This document shows, piece after piece, positions 1 through 7,530 of a stretch of DNA of 13,193 nt. Source of the DNA: Candidatus Staskawiczbacteria bacterium (GTDB lineage: Bacteria > Patescibacteriota > Minisyncoccia > Minisyncoccales > Staskawiczbacteraceae). The stretch covers positions 1 through 13,193 of the forward strand of contig CAIWKF010000080.1 in the NCBI GenBank assembly GCA_903913175.1, in the 5' to 3' direction. The notes below the pieces were generated by a model that did no database searches, had not been told where the DNA came from, and saw only the letters and a list, made by a program, of their open reading frames with translations. A program made the position numbers and the translations under genes. Every line of letters begins with the position of its first letter. The stretch's first letter is position 1.

Positions 1-2983
1 GAAGAAAATATTTTTAGCAATAGCGTTGGCATCAATGTTATTTTTGGGTGCAGCAAATGTAAAAGCAATTACAATTGCAGAAGTGCAAGCTCAAATTAAA
101 AGTTTAATGGCCCAATTGGCTGAAATGCAAGCTCAAGAGCAAGTAGCTTCGGAGCAAACTAAATCTTGGTGTCACAGTTTTACTAATAATTTAAGAATAG
201 GAGATACGGGCAAAGAAGTTAATTTATTGCAGATTGCTTTAGAGAAAAATGGGTTATTTTTGCGTGGCGAGGGCATTACTTTCAACGAAGAATCAGCGGA
301 ATTTTCAGAGGGACTTGCTTTTGCAGTAACTGCTTTTCAAGAAAAATATGCTAGTGAAATTTTAAGTCCAAATAAATTAACAAATGGTAATGGGTATTTT
401 GGTCCTGCAACAAGAAGAAAATTAAATGCTTTATATGGTTGTGTAGCACTTACTATGCCAAAAATATGTCCAGCTGGTACCACTCAAGTTGGTGAAAGTA
501 ATAGCATTCCTCCAAGTCCAATTTGTTCTCCAAGCGCCATACCAGCGCTAGAATGTAAAAAAGATCTTGATTGTCCTATTATTGCTTGTCTTTTATCGCC
601 ATGTTTTACCAATAAATGTGTTGATAAAAAATGTACCAAAGAAGAGGTTAGACCAGAATGTAATAATATGTGGTGGTATGACAATTCAAATAGAGTTTGT
701 CAACAAAAACAATTTTGTGGGTCATATATGTATTTTGGTTTAAAAACTTTTGAAGCACAAAGTGATTGTACAAATTCTTTAAATTCAGTAGTACCAGCAA
801 TTACAGTTATCTCACCAAATGGTGGGGAAATATATAGGGCAGGAGACAATGTAAACATTACATGGACTTCAACTTTCTCAGGAAATGTTAAATTATCAAT
901 TACTAACCCAAATGGGACTTTAGCTACTTTTGGCACTAGTACAGATAATATTAGTAGAACTATTTTAAATACTGGAAGTTATATATGGTCTATACCATCA
1001 GATTTCCCTGTAGGTAATTATAAAATTAATTTGGCTCTTCCAATTGGTTCTTATGCTCAAGATTATTCTGATAATAATTTTAGTATTGTAGCCCAAACAA
1101 CGCGGCCATCAATTGCAATTGCTTCACCAAATGGGGGCGAAATATGGAAATCTGGGGAAACTCATAACATTACATGGAGAAGCACAGGGTTATTGCCCGA
1201 TGCAAGAGTTGTTCTTAATTTAGATGACGGTAATGGACATGCTTATAGTATAATGAATGGTGACGCGCTCTCTGTGCTGGCATCTGCTGGTTCTTATTCA
1301 TGGACAGTGCCACAAAATACTGTTGGGGGATATAACTTTATTGGAAGTAAATTTAAAATATTTATTAGTACTCAAACTACAAATTTATCAGATTCTTCTG
1401 ATAATTATTTCAGCATTGTATCTCCAGTAGTTGTCTCAACTAGTGCAATTACTTTTCCAGTCAGCGGTAGTCAACTAATCAAAGGAAACACATACAACAT
1501 TACATGGACACCAAGTAGTAGCTCTGCGCGCATGTACATAAGCCTTCAAACACCCACTACTCTTGTTTCAAGAATAGCAGAGGGAATAGCTGACACAGGA
1601 AGTTATTCTTGGACAGTACCATCAAACATTGAACTTGGTAGCAACTACAATATTTCCATAAGAACAGGAGCCTATGTTCCAGTTGCAACAAGCAGTAATT
1701 TCAGCATTGTATCTCCAACAGTTCAACCCTCAATCACTGTGACCTCACCAAATGGAGGAGAAGTTTGGCAAGTTGGAAATACATATCAGATTAATTGGAC
1801 AAATGCTGGATTGGACGCGAGCTTACCAGTTGCTATTGGTTTAATTGATTATTCTCAGCCTGGTGGTAGTAGCTATGGTTTAGTTATGAACACAGACCAC
1901 CCTAAAATTGGAGATAACAGATTTTCCTTTGTATTGGATAAAAATAAAATTGGGCAAATAATTGCGGGCAATAAATATAAAGTGCAAATTTCTGTTTTGA
2001 AAGCAGATGGTTTTACTCCGATGAATGTTTTTGATTCTTCTGATAATTATTTCAGCATTGTATCTCCAGTAGTTGCGCCAACTTTAAATGCAATAATTTT
2101 AGAGCCATCATCAACATCTGCTCAAAGAATTACGGCCCCAAATGGGTCAACTGCAACATATAAATTTATAGCAACAGGTGGCGATGTAGAAATTACTGAA
2201 ATAAAATTTAATGTTAATGGCAGTGATAGTTCTGCTTCACAAACAGTTTCAAAAATTTGTATTGGTACGCTTTGTGCTGTGCCAGTAGTTGGCATAGCAA
2301 CTTTTACCGGAGTTTCATTTATTGTTCCTGGTGGCACAACAGGAAGTATTAAAAATTTTAATGTGACATATTCTGCGATTGGAGGTGGTGGAGTTGCTTC
2401 TGGAACAACATCATCAATTGGCCTTGCATCTGTTAAATATACAGCGCAAGGAACAGAAAATTATATTTTCCCAAATATATCTGCGCCAACAATGACTTTA
2501 ATCAGCCCAACAATTGTTTCAAGTGAAACTTGTTTTGCAGGACAAACAAGAAAATATACTTGCTCAAATGGAAATATAGTGAATTGGTGCAGTTGTAATA
2601 ACAGCAAATGGGCGTGTGCTGAACTGCCGGAAACACAGTGTAATCCTTCAACAGCTACTGTAATTTTAAGGTGCCAAACATTAGCAAAAACTATTACAGA
2701 TTTTGTAAATTTAAATGGCACAGTTCTTTCTTCTAGTGTTAAATATAGAAGAGATTATGACTTAGACAATAGTAATAGTATATCTTCTTCTGATGCTTTT
2801 GTTGTTGGTTATGCAGCTGCTTCATTAAATGTTGCAGCATGCACAATATATTTAAATTCCGTTACAAGCTATAACAGCTCAGATCAATATTTTAGTAAAG
2901 TAAGCCAAGAAAGTCAGTTAGCTTCAATTGCAGATGCAATTAAAAGGATTGCAGAAGAAATAAGAAAAATGATGGGAAACTAA
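1..2983 (+). CDS. Secreted multidomain cell-surface protein: peptidoglycan-binding domain, four Kre9/KNH-like repeats, dockerin-like C-terminus (5' end cut by one codon)
   Basis: Probably a wall- or envelope-associated surface protein; the exact ligand is unknown. The frame is open to the window edge and reads KKIFLAIALASMLFLG, so base 1 is most likely the last base of an ATG and the protein is ~994 residues. Residues 1-23 form a signal peptide ending in VKA. Next come a short coiled coil (~26-45, AEVQAQIKSLMAQLAEMQAQ), a PG_binding_1-like domain (~63-149, RIGDTGKEVNLLQ to GYFGPATRRKLNALYG), a Cys-rich segment (~155-235), and four repeats starting near residues 268, 371, 482 and 578. Three of these open with SPNGGE, and the repeats carry (I/Q)NITW-type, GSYSWTVP and FSIVS motifs. 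A further Ig-like region (~695-830), a second Cys-rich block (~844-881), a Ca-binding-like loop DLDNSNSISSSD (921-932) and a terminal amphipathic helix (IADAIKRIAEEIRKMM) follow. The domain order fits Parcubacteria surface proteins. Adhesion is inferred, not shown. Confidence 0.85.
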   Translation, partial: KKIFLAIALASMLFLGAANVKAITIAEVQAQIKSLMAQLAEMQAQEQVASEQTKSWCHSFTNNLRIGDTGKEVNLLQIALEKNGLFLRGEGITFNEESAEFSEGLAFAVTAFQEKYASEILSPNKLTNGNGYFGPATRRKLNALYGCVALTMPKICPAGTTQVGESNSIPPSPICSPSAIPALECKKDLDCPIIACLLSPCFTNKCVDKKCTKEEVRPECNNMWWYDNSNRVCQQKQFCGSYMYFGLKTFEAQSDCTNSLNSVVPAITVISPNGGEIYRAGDNVNITWTSTFSGNVKLSITNPNGTLATFGTSTDNISRTILNTGSYIWSIPSDFPVGNYKINLALPIGSYAQDYSDNNFSIVAQTTRPSIAIASPNGGEIWKSGETHNITWRSTGLLPDARVVLNLDDGNGHAYSIMNGDALSVLASAGSYSWTVPQNTVGGYNFIGSKFKIFISTQTTNLSDSSDNYFSIVSPVVVSTSAITFPVSGSQLIKGNTYNITWTPSSSSARMYISLQTPTTLVSRIAEGIADTGSYSWTVPSNIELGSNYNISIRTGAYVPVATSSNFSIVSPTVQPSITVTSPNGGEVWQVGNTYQINWTNAGLDASLPVAIGLIDYSQPGGSSYGLVMNTDHPKIGDNRFSFVLDKNKIGQIIAGNKYKVQISVLKADGFTPMNVFDSSDNYFSIVSPVVAPTLNAIILEPSSTSAQRITAPNGSTATYKFIATGGDVEITEIKFNVNGSDSSASQTVSKICIGTLCAVPVVGIATFTGVSFIVPGGTTGSIKNFNVTYSAIGGGGVASGTTSSIGLASVKYTAQGTENYIFPNISAPTMTLISPTIVSSETCFAGQTRKYTCSNGNIVNWCSCNNSKWACAELPETQCNPSTATVILRCQTLAKTITDFVNLNGTVLSSSVKYRRDYDLDNSNSISSSDAFVVGYAAASLNVAACTIYLNSVTSYNSSDQYFSKVSQESQLASIADAIKRIAEEIRKMMGN

Positions 2984-2997
2984 AATATAAAATAAAT

Positions 2998-3038
2998 AAA
3001 AAAGTCGCTCTTTAATTAATTTATTGAGCGATTTTTTT
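2998..3038 (+). terminator. Rho-independent terminator of the surface-protein gene
   Basis: The hairpin pairs 2998-3010 with 3026-3038: six A, one G.U pair, then TCGCTC against GAGCGA, around a 15-base AT loop. The run of seven T is part of the 3' arm. It begins 14 bases after the stop codon. This A-tract/T-tract style recurs in the other terminators of the window. Confidence 0.85.
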
Positions 3039-3044
3039 ATACAC

Positions 3045-3073
3045 TTGAAGTAAAAAATTAGAGAAGGTATAAT
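3045..3073 (+). promoter_or_regulatory. Sigma70-type promoter for the 3098-7182 gene cluster
   Basis: TTGAAG at 3045-3050 is separated by exactly 17 bases from a consensus TATAAT at 3068-3073. Transcription would start near 3080, giving a leader of about 18 bases before the ATG at 3098. A second TATAAT lies at 3079-3084 but has no credible -35 box at the right distance. The promoter sits directly after the terminator at 2998-3038, so it separates two transcription units. Confidence 0.7.
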
Positions 3074-3097
3074 AAAGATATAATAAAATAAAACATT

Positions 3098-3826
3098 ATG
3101 AGTGAAAAACAAGGTAAAAGTTTTTTGTTGCCAATTGTGGTTGTGTTAGGAGTAATAGCAATTTTTGCATTTGCTAGTTTTTCAATGTATAAATATGTTG
3201 CTTTAAAAACAGACCAGAAAATTGAGCAACCAAATCAAAATCAGCCAGTAGTATGTACCCAAGAGGCCAAACCATGTCCCGATGGTTCTTTTGTTTCGCG
3301 TACTGGAGTTAATTGTGAATTTGACCAATGCCCAGATGAATTTGCTGGCTGGCAAACTTATAATAATGATCAATATGGATTTGAATTTAAGCATCCAGTA
3401 GATTTTTGGGGGTTAGCAGGCTTGGTAGTTTCTAAAAAAGATTGTAATTTTGTTGATTTTTCTGCTGATTGCCCAGTCACCAAGAACATATTAAACCAAG
3501 AACTTTCTGCAAATGGCTTTAGCGGTATTGGAATAAGTAGCATTATTCCCCAAAAAGCAATTTATAATAGTAATTTATTTTGTTTATATAATTACACCGA
3601 GGGGGCAGCAGGCACATCATATAATAATTCTTTTTATGTTGTTGCTAAAAATAATAATTGCACAATTTTAAAAATTATTACCCCTTATCCAAATTGCCAA
3701 AATTATTTACCACTAGAAGCAGGAAATACCGAGCAAGAAAAAAATTATAACAACTGCGTTGCCAGCAATCAGCAAAAACCAAAAACTCTTGAACAAATTT
3801 TCTCTACATTTAAGTTCACAAATTAA
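3098..3826 (+). CDS. Membrane-anchored protein with short Cys motif and PsbP-like extracellular domain, function unknown
   Basis: The function is not recognised. The 242-residue protein has a short polar N-terminus and one hydrophobic segment (~10-32, PIVVVLGVIAIFAFASF), most likely an uncleaved anchor with the rest outside the membrane. A Q/N/P-rich linker leads to a compact four-Cys motif (C53, C60, C73, C78; core CPDGSFVSRTG, then CEFDQCP) of a kind seen in secreted CPR proteins. From residue ~84 comes GWQTYNNDQYGFEFKHP, the usual opening of PsbP-like small extracellular domains. More Cys at 116 and 125 and later could form disulfides. It is the first gene of a unit with ftsK (18-base gap). 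The ATG at 3098 is preceded by A/T only, with no Shine-Dalgarno. A link to division is suggested only by position. It could be a lineage-specific envelope protein unrelated to FtsK. Confidence 0.75.
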   Translation: MSEKQGKSFLLPIVVVLGVIAIFAFASFSMYKYVALKTDQKIEQPNQNQPVVCTQEAKPCPDGSFVSRTGVNCEFDQCPDEFAGWQTYNNDQYGFEFKHPVDFWGLAGLVVSKKDCNFVDFSADCPVTKNILNQELSANGFSGIGISSIIPQKAIYNSNLFCLYNYTEGAAGTSYNNSFYVVAKNNNCTILKIITPYPNCQNYLPLEAGNTEQEKNYNNCVASNQQKPKTLEQIFSTFKFTN

Positions 3827-3844
3827 AACTAATAATTAAAAACA

Positions 3845-6091
3845 ATGAGTAAAAAAGATAAAGAGGAGAAAAAAAACAAAAATTGGAAAGAGGAAAAAGT
3901 AAAGCAATCACTTTTAATGTCTCAAACTAAAAGATGGATAAAAGCCATTTTAATGTTTTTAGTTGCTTTGGTAGTAGTTTTGAGTTTTTGGAACAGGTCT
4001 GGAACAGCTGGTGTAGTTTTTACTAAGATTTTTACTTTTTTAATTGGAAAAGCTATTTATTCAGTTCCTTTATTTTTAATTTTAGGTGGCATTATTTTTC
4101 TAAAGTCTAAAAAGAAAAGCAGAAATTTATCAATGTTTTTAGCTATTTTGGTTTGTGTTTTAGGAATTGCAGGTTTTTTAGCTGATCAAAGTATTTCAGT
4201 TAGAGAGTTAAGCATTATAGAGGGTGGCTGGCTGGGTTATGGAATGGCTTATTTAGCAGTTAGTTTTTTTGGAATTTTAGTAGCAAATATTATTTTTGGT
4301 GTAGTTATTTTGATTGGTTTGTTTATATTTTTACAATTTATTTGGCAGGAATTTCCAAAAGAAAAAGTTTTAGAAGAGACAACTGGAAGACCATTTTCTG
4401 TAAACCCTGTTTTTACTAAAAAGGAGGAGCTAGCTATTAAGCAAAAACCAATGGACTTGGCAGATAAGGTTGAACCAGCAAAAGCTGTTGAAGCTAAAAT
4501 TTCTTTATTTAGTAGAGGTAAAAAAGAAGAACAAGATGAATTAAAAATAAAAGAAAGGCAAAAAGAAAATTCTGGGCAAACTTATTCTTTGCCACCCCTA
4601 GATTTACTTTCTAAAAACGAATCAAGTCCTACTTCTGGAAATATCAAGGAAAACTCAATGATTATTAAAAAAACTTTTGAAAATTTTGGAATTCCAGTAG
4701 AAATGAACGAGGTAAATGTAGGGCCAACTGTTACGCAATATGCTTTTAAGCCATCGGAAGGAGTAAAGCTTTCTAAAATTACGACCTTATCAAGTAATTT
4801 GGCCTTGGCCTTGGCAGCTCACCCAATTAGGATTGAAGCTCCAATTCCAGGAAAATCACTTGTGGGAATTGAAGTACCAAATAAAGTAAGGTCAATTGTT
4901 TCATTAAGAAATTTAATTTCACAAAACAGTTTTCAATCAGCCCCATCACCACTTTTAATTGCGCTGGGCAGAGATGTTTCTGGAGCACCGGTTTACACTG
5001 ATTTAACTGAAATGCCTCATTTGTTGGTAGCAGGAGCAACTGGAACTGGAAAAACAATTTTTTTAAACTCTTTAATTTTAAGTTTACTTTATAAATCAAC
5101 TCCAGAAACTTTAAGAATGATTATGGTAGATCCAAAAAGAGTGGAGTTTCAAAACTATAATGAAATTCCGCATTTACTTTGTCCAGTTATTTATGATGCG
5201 CAAAAAACTATGAATGCACTTCAATGGCTAATTAAGGAAATGGAAAGAAGATTTCAAGTTTTTTCGGAAATACCAACAAGAAATTTGAAAACATATAATT
5301 CTAATAAATCAGTTATTGCTTCTGGCTCTTGCCTTCCATATATTGTTTTAATTGTAGATGAATTGGCAGATTTGATGGCTGTAAAAGGTAAAGAGCTTGA
5401 GGCTGGAATTGTAAGATTGGCTCAAATGGCTAGGGCTACAGGTATTCATTTGGTTTTGGCAACACAAAGGCCATCAGTGGAAGTTATTACTGGAGTTATT
5501 AAGGCCAATATTACTTCTAGAATAACCTTTCAGGTGGCTTCACAGGTTGATTCTAGAACGGTTTTAGATACTTCTGGAGCTGAAAAGCTGTTGGGTGCGG
5601 GCGACATGTTATTTTTATCATCAAAATCTTCTAAATTAACCAGAATACAAGGGTCATATATTTCGGAAAAAGAAGTTAAAAAAGTTACAGATTTTGAAGG
5701 AGAGCAGTCAAAAGCTGTACAAGAAATGCAGACCAGCTTAATTGATAGTTTAAAAGAAACCTTAGAACATACTGCTGAAGATAAAAATATTGGTGGAGGA
5801 GGAGAATCATTTTTGGGAGATAATGACCCATTATTTGATGATGTTAAAAAAATAGTTTTAGAAACCAAAAAAGCTTCAGCGTCATTTTTGCAAAGGCGTC
5901 TAAGAATAGGTTATTCGCGTGCTGCGCGTTTAATTGACATGCTTGAAGAGCAGGGCATGGTGGGGCCTGCAGATGGCGCAAAACCAAGAGAAGTTTATGA
6001 ACAAAACGCCAGCTTAAAAGTTTCTTCAAATGATTCTGATAAAAGCGGTCTTGATGAATCTGAAGGCGACAATGATTGGCAAAAAGTCTAA
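3845..6091 (+). CDS. ftsK: DNA translocase FtsK/SpoIIIE
   Basis: Septum-located, ATP-driven double-stranded DNA pump that clears and orients chromosome ends during division. The 748-residue protein has a Lys/Glu-rich cytoplasmic start and hydrophobic segments at ~31-49, 64-86, 95-113 and 130-167, consistent with a four-pass FtsK membrane domain. A charged linker (~170-265) is much shorter than in E. coli. The motor carries Walker A AGATGTGKT (396-404) and Walker B IVLIVDE (500-506), with the typical MIMVDPKRVEF and VLATQRPSVEVITG segments. A winged-helix gamma domain starts near residue 661 and ends with GPADGAKPREVY, which in the family reads polarity sequences (KOPS/SRS). A ~27-residue acidic tail follows. 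It lies 18 bases after the upstream gene and 29 bases before recA, so co-transcription is likely. The start has no Shine-Dalgarno. XerC/D partners are not in the window. Confidence 0.97.
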   Translation: MSKKDKEEKKNKNWKEEKVKQSLLMSQTKRWIKAILMFLVALVVVLSFWNRSGTAGVVFTKIFTFLIGKAIYSVPLFLILGGIIFLKSKKKSRNLSMFLAILVCVLGIAGFLADQSISVRELSIIEGGWLGYGMAYLAVSFFGILVANIIFGVVILIGLFIFLQFIWQEFPKEKVLEETTGRPFSVNPVFTKKEELAIKQKPMDLADKVEPAKAVEAKISLFSRGKKEEQDELKIKERQKENSGQTYSLPPLDLLSKNESSPTSGNIKENSMIIKKTFENFGIPVEMNEVNVGPTVTQYAFKPSEGVKLSKITTLSSNLALALAAHPIRIEAPIPGKSLVGIEVPNKVRSIVSLRNLISQNSFQSAPSPLLIALGRDVSGAPVYTDLTEMPHLLVAGATGTGKTIFLNSLILSLLYKSTPETLRMIMVDPKRVEFQNYNEIPHLLCPVIYDAQKTMNALQWLIKEMERRFQVFSEIPTRNLKTYNSNKSVIASGSCLPYIVLIVDELADLMAVKGKELEAGIVRLAQMARATGIHLVLATQRPSVEVITGVIKANITSRITFQVASQVDSRTVLDTSGAEKLLGAGDMLFLSSKSSKLTRIQGSYISEKEVKKVTDFEGEQSKAVQEMQTSLIDSLKETLEHTAEDKNIGGGGESFLGDNDPLFDDVKKIVLETKKASASFLQRRLRIGYSRAARLIDMLEEQGMVGPADGAKPREVYEQNASLKVSSNDSDKSGLDESEGDNDWQKV

Positions 6092-6120
6092 AAATAAAAT
6101 TATTATTAAAAAATATAAAT

Positions 6121-7182
6121 ATGGTGAAAGATAAAAAGGAAAAACAAGAAAAAAAGGAGGTGGAAACAAAACAAAGCAAAGCATTAAATAGTGCAATTAA
6201 TGAAATTAAGGAAAGGTTTGGTGAAGGCTCTATAATGAAACTTTCAGAAACCAATAAAGTGGATGTAGATACTATTCCAACTGGGTCTATTGCCATGGAC
6301 TTGGCTTTGGGTGTTGGAGGCATGCCACGCGGTAGGATTATAGAAATTTATGGGGCAGAATCTTCTGGAAAAACCACCTTGTCTTTGCATGTTGTTTCAG
6401 AGGCTCAAAAAAAGGGTGGAGTTTGTGCTTATATTGATGCAGAACACGCCATGGATCCAGAATATGCCAAACGCCTTGGGGTAAATATAAATGACCTTTT
6501 AATTTCTCAACCAAATTCTGGCGAACAGGCTTTACAAATTGTTGAAACCCTAGTTAAAAGTGAAAACATTGATGTAATTGTGGTTGACTCGGTAGCAGCT
6601 TTAACTCCTCAGCGCGAAATTGAAGGAGAAATAGGTGACCAGCACATGGGTCTTCAAGCCCGCATGATGTCTCAAGCATGCAGAAAGCTTTCTGGTATTA
6701 TGGCTAAAACCAATACTATGGTTATCTTTTTAAATCAAACTAGAATGAAAATTGGTATGGTTTTTGGAAATCCAGAAACAACTCCCGGAGGTTTAGCTTT
6801 AAAATTTTATGCTTCAGTAAGAATTAATTTGGCCAGAACCGCGCAAATAAAAAGCGGAGATGAAATTATTGGAAACCGAGTTAAAGCTAAAATTGTTAAA
6901 AATAAAGTGGCGCCTCCATTTCGTACTGCAGAGTTTGATATTTATTATAACGAGGGTATTTCTAAATCTGGTGATGCTTTGCGTGCAGGACTTTTGTCTG
7001 GATTAATTAAACAATCCGGAAGTTATTTTACTTTTGAAGGGGAAAAAATTGGCCAAGGCACAGAAGCAGCTAAAACTTACTTAAAAGAACACAAAGAAGC
7101 AGTGGAAAAAATTAAAAAAATAGCTCTTGAAGGCGGGGTCAAAGCCCCAGCTGAAGCAGGCGACGCCGACGAAAAAGAATAA
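6121..7182 (+). CDS. recA: Recombinase RecA
   Basis: ATP-dependent strand-exchange protein for homologous recombination and repair, and coprotease for LexA-type repressors where these exist. The chosen ATG at 6121 gives 353 residues. The frame is open back to a TTG at 6076 inside ftsK, but that extension has no RecA similarity and is rejected. Visible motifs are Walker A GAESSGKT (78-85, Ala where Pro is common), the catalytic Glu in DAEHAMDP (E108), Walker B VIVVD (152-156), loop L1 with EIGDQHMGLQARMMSQ (~169-184) and loop L2 with NQTRMKIGMVFGNPETTPGG (205-224). The C-terminal domain continues through EGEKIGQGTEAAKTYL and ends in an acidic tail (DADEKE), as is usual. A Lys/Glu-rich 20-residue N-terminus precedes the core. 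It is the last gene of the unit with ftsK, closed by the terminator at 7194-7228. No LexA box was recognised at the cluster promoter. Confidence 0.97.
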   Translation: MVKDKKEKQEKKEVETKQSKALNSAINEIKERFGEGSIMKLSETNKVDVDTIPTGSIAMDLALGVGGMPRGRIIEIYGAESSGKTTLSLHVVSEAQKKGGVCAYIDAEHAMDPEYAKRLGVNINDLLISQPNSGEQALQIVETLVKSENIDVIVVDSVAALTPQREIEGEIGDQHMGLQARMMSQACRKLSGIMAKTNTMVIFLNQTRMKIGMVFGNPETTPGGLALKFYASVRINLARTAQIKSGDEIIGNRVKAKIVKNKVAPPFRTAEFDIYYNEGISKSGDALRAGLLSGLIKQSGSYFTFEGEKIGQGTEAAKTYLKEHKEAVEKIKKIALEGGVKAPAEAGDADEKE

Positions 7183-7193
7183 AAAAGTAGCAA

Positions 7194-7228
7194 TAAAAAA
7201 ATAGACATTTTGATGTCTATTTTTTTTA
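7194..7228. terminator. Bidirectional terminator between converging recA and rpsR
   Basis: A 14-bp perfect stem pairs 7194-7207 (A-tract plus TAGACA) with 7214-7227 (TGTCTA plus T-tract), with a six-base loop TTTTGA. Both strands read stem plus U-run, so it can stop the recA unit on the + strand and the rpsF-ssb-rpsR unit on the - strand. The rpsR stop codon lies only 9 bases to the right. Confidence 0.85.
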
Positions 7229-7236
7229 TCTACAAA

Positions 7237-7431
7237 CTATTTAGGAGTATATGGCATAAGTCCCATTTGGCGGGCGCGCTTGATGGCAATGGCAACTTTT
7301 TTCTGGTGATGACTGCAAAGCAAAGTTTTTTTTCTAGCTTTGATTTTGAAGAATCCAGAAACAAAACGGTGCAGTAGTTCTACATCTTTAAAATCTACAT
7401 TATTTATATTTTTTTGACAAAAGTAACACAT
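7237..7431 (-). CDS. rpsR: 30S ribosomal protein S18 (bS18), zinc-ribbon-type variant
   Basis: Small-subunit protein that binds 16S rRNA in the platform as a heterodimer with S6. The 64 residues include the family core VDFKDVELLHRFVS and the basic helix VAIAIKRARQMGLMPY. C2 and C5 (CYFC) with C39 and H42 (CSHH) form a CxxC/CxxH set, so this looks like the zinc-binding form of S18; the metal is inferred. It is slightly shorter than typical S18 (~75 residues), mainly at the N-terminus. It is the last gene of rpsF-ssb-rpsR, about 100 bases after ssb, and ends next to the shared terminator. No Shine-Dalgarno precedes the ATG (GTACA then ATG). The L9 gene that often follows in other bacteria is absent here. 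Confidence 0.95.
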   Translation of the reverse strand: MCYFCQKNINNVDFKDVELLHRFVSGFFKIKARKKTLLCSHHQKKVAIAIKRARQMGLMPYTPK

Positions 7432-7442
7432 TGTACGAAATT

Positions 7443-7524
7443 TTAAATATCAAATTTTAAATTTTAATTGAATTTTAAATTTTTAAATTTAGAATTGTTT
7501 TAGAATTTAGAATTTAGAATTTTA
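7443..7524. repeat. AT-only repeat block between ssb and rpsR
   Basis: The rpsR-ssb gap is made of short A/T words. It holds three perfect tandem copies of AGAATTT (7502-7522), related TTTAGAATT words just before, and alternating AAATTTTAA / TTAAATTT palindromes (7443-7500) that could pair in many registers. No ORF or promoter box is convincing. It interrupts an otherwise tight operon. Whether it is a spreading intergenic repeat, a processing site or just low-complexity drift cannot be told from one copy. Confidence 0.6.
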
Positions 7525-7530
7525 AATTAT

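Noticed and set aside
26..28. TTG at 26 as the start of the surface-protein gene
   Set aside because: The frame is open to base 2 and the extra residues complete a normal signal peptide (KKIFLAIA...), so the true start is just outside the window.
2924..3112. 62-codon - strand frame across the 2983-3098 gap
   Set aside because: It is F/Y/I-rich translation of AT-rich DNA, covers a terminator and promoter on the other strand, and resembles no protein.
5530..5868. 112-codon - strand frame opposite ftsK
   Set aside because: It is fully inside the well-supported FtsK motor and has Ser-rich shadow composition.
6076..6120. TTG at 6076 as an overlapping recA start
   Set aside because: It lies inside the end of ftsK, adds 15 residues unlike RecA, and the ATG at 6121 gives the expected N-terminus.
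6154..6162. Perfect Shine-Dalgarno-like AAGGAGGTG inside recA
   Set aside because: No start codon follows at a usable distance in any sensible frame; it is a by-product of Lys-Glu-Val codons.
7443..7524. CRISPR array or mobile-element remnant
   Set aside because: The repeats are 7 bases with no spacers, and there is no transposase, terminal inverted repeat or target duplication.
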